DNA from: Planctomycetota bacterium
Lineage (GTDB): Bacteria > Planctomycetota > Phycisphaerae > UBA1845
Assembly: GCA_022563615.1 (NCBI GenBank)
Contig: JADFMZ010000051.1
Location: forward strand, 1 to 12,411
DNA length: 12,411 nt
Direction: 5' to 3'
Part shown: positions 11,585 to 12,411 of the stretch, one piece after another
Position numbering within the stretch: the first letter of the stretch is position 1
Layout of the letters: each line of letters opens with the position of its first letter
Translations under genes and position numbers: made by a program
The notes under the pieces: model-generated
Told to the model about the DNA's origin: nothing
Seen by the model: the letters and a program-made list of their open reading frames with translations, nothing else
The model's database searches: none

Positions 11585-12411
11585 CTAAGGGTAAATCAGC
11601 GAGTCCGTTGATGCATGATGGCCCAAACCCGCGCCTAAAGCGTCTTGGCCGGGAAAGGGGAACAAAGGGTCGCTGAAGTGCGGTGAGTCTCCGTGTATTC
11701 GATTGAACCCGGTGCCGTCCCACTGGTCGACCATTAACGTATAGATGTTGTCGGCGTCAATGCCCACGGCCGGGTCTCGTTCGAAGGAGACATTGCCGCC
11801 GAGGAAGAGACAGTTCTGTCCGGTGCGGCGGTGGTTCGGGGAGTTGTACGGTCGCCAGCGTCTGGGGGCGTCGTCGAGCGTGAGCATGTCTCCGGTTCGA
11901 GTCAGGAAGGTGGGTTCGAAGGTGTCGAGATAGTAGGGGCCTTTGTCCGCGGCCACGACCAGACGGGGGTCGCGGCCGTCGGTCAGCCGGGCGTCGCGCG
12001 GGCCAAATGGCACCTGATAACCATAACTGACGTTCGTGTAGCAGGAGAAGTCGTAGAATACGCGCACGTTCACAGTCCTGACCTCTCGATCGCCACTGCT
12101 GGGGCAGATGAAGCCCTGCACGGAGATGGCCCCCGAGCGAACGAGCATCCAATAGGCACGGGTGGTGGAAACGGCGGTGCTTCCACCGTCGGGGTTCTGC
12201 TGGGTGGGTGATTCACTCTGCTGTTCACGGTCGTACCCCACCTGGCCCGGCTCGGTTGTCTCAGGGAAGCACTCCTTGACCCCGCCGGCGTTGTTCAGAT
12301 AGTCAATCGTCTGCCCGGTGATCTCCCACGGCATGTGGGCCGGAATCATCCAATTGCTATTGTTATCGTTGGCATAGATCTTGGAGGCCAAACCGATGCC
12401 CTTCCGGTTCG
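11585..12411 (-). CDS. Prepilin-like (DUF1559/H-x9-DG type) protein, 5' end outside the window
   Basis: The frame is open to the right edge; the visible part begins NRKGIGLASKIYANDNNSNW, so the usual type IV pilin-like N-terminal methylation motif and hydrophobic helix lie beyond it. A TTG at 12391 is an internal codon and not a start. The body is rich in Asn, Gly, Thr and Tyr, as in secreted planctomycete pseudopilin-like proteins. It contains a CPSSGD segment. Near the end, NHRRTGQNCLFLGGNVSFERDP matches the C-terminal H-x9-DG motif, with GG in place of DG. Such proteins are cleaved by prepilin peptidase and may be used by a type II secretion or pilus-like system at the cell surface; the role is not established. 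It is convergent with queE, with 30 bases between the stops and no clear terminator there. Confidence 0.85.
   Translation of the reverse strand, partial: NRKGIGLASKIYANDNNSNWMIPAHMPWEITGQTIDYLNNAGGVKECFPETTEPGQVGYDREQQSESPTQQNPDGGSTAVSTTRAYWMLVRSGAISVQGFICPSSGDREVRTVNVRVFYDFSCYTNVSYGYQVPFGPRDARLTDGRDPRLVVAADKGPYYLDTFEPTFLTRTGDMLTLDDAPRRWRPYNSPNHRRTGQNCLFLGGNVSFERDPAVGIDADNIYTLMVDQWDGTGFNRIHGDSPHFSDPLFPFPGQDALGAGLGHHASTDSLIYP

Noticed and set aside
1..12411. CRISPR array, insertion sequence with transposase, prophage or defence island
   Set aside because: No regularly spaced repeats, transposase, integrase, capsid or nuclease genes are visible. Apart from the broken TA-like pair, the genes are housekeeping, transport or signalling.

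Overview
The window looks like planctomycete chromosome, possibly a Phycisphaerae-like lineage. The DNA is GC-rich. At the right edge lies the body of a prepilin-like protein of the kind multiplied in planctomycetes (NRKGIGLASKIYANDN near the N-terminus and an H-x9-DG-like motif near the C-terminus). Two small or medium proteins (88 and 251 aa) belong to families I recall mainly from planctomycetes. The large membrane-anchored Ser/Thr kinase fits the same kind of genome. This assignment rests on recognition, not on a search.

Layout, left to right. A minus-strand two-TM protein (BamE-like segment plus PH-like tail) is divergent from a 251-aa conserved hypothetical. A 97-bp element follows, containing terminator-like hairpins, and then an 88-aa planctomycete-type protein. 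Next is gatB (tRNA amidotransferase subunit B), convergent with two minus-strand genes: a 157-aa beta-repeat protein and a short FHA-domain protein. Running the other way from the same point is a roughly 830-868 aa Ser/Thr kinase with about eight or more membrane segments. After it come a broken DUF4258-like gene and its intact 69-aa partner, a MOT1-type molybdate/sulfate transporter, an NAD-dependent sugar epimerase-like SDR, the second copy of the 97-bp element, queE (7-carboxy-7-deazaguanine synthase), and the 5'-truncated prepilin-like gene on the minus strand.

The genes are mostly independent housekeeping or accessory units rather than one pathway. The kinase and the FHA protein are an obvious potential phospho-signalling pair (phosphothreonine writer and reader). 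Their 5' ends overlap on opposite strands, and the recognisable part of each protein stops at nearly the same base (about 4995-5001). This looks like a rearrangement junction.

The most noteworthy observations are: (1) this FHA/kinase head-to-head junction; (2) an 84-bp, in-frame, dyad-rich insertion in gatB bounded by 11-bp direct repeats; (3) a 97-bp element present twice (1941-2037 and 10623-10719, 81/97 identical by my alignment) with a compensated hairpin; (4) a toxin-antitoxin-like pair in which only the first gene carries a nonsense codon and a frameshift.
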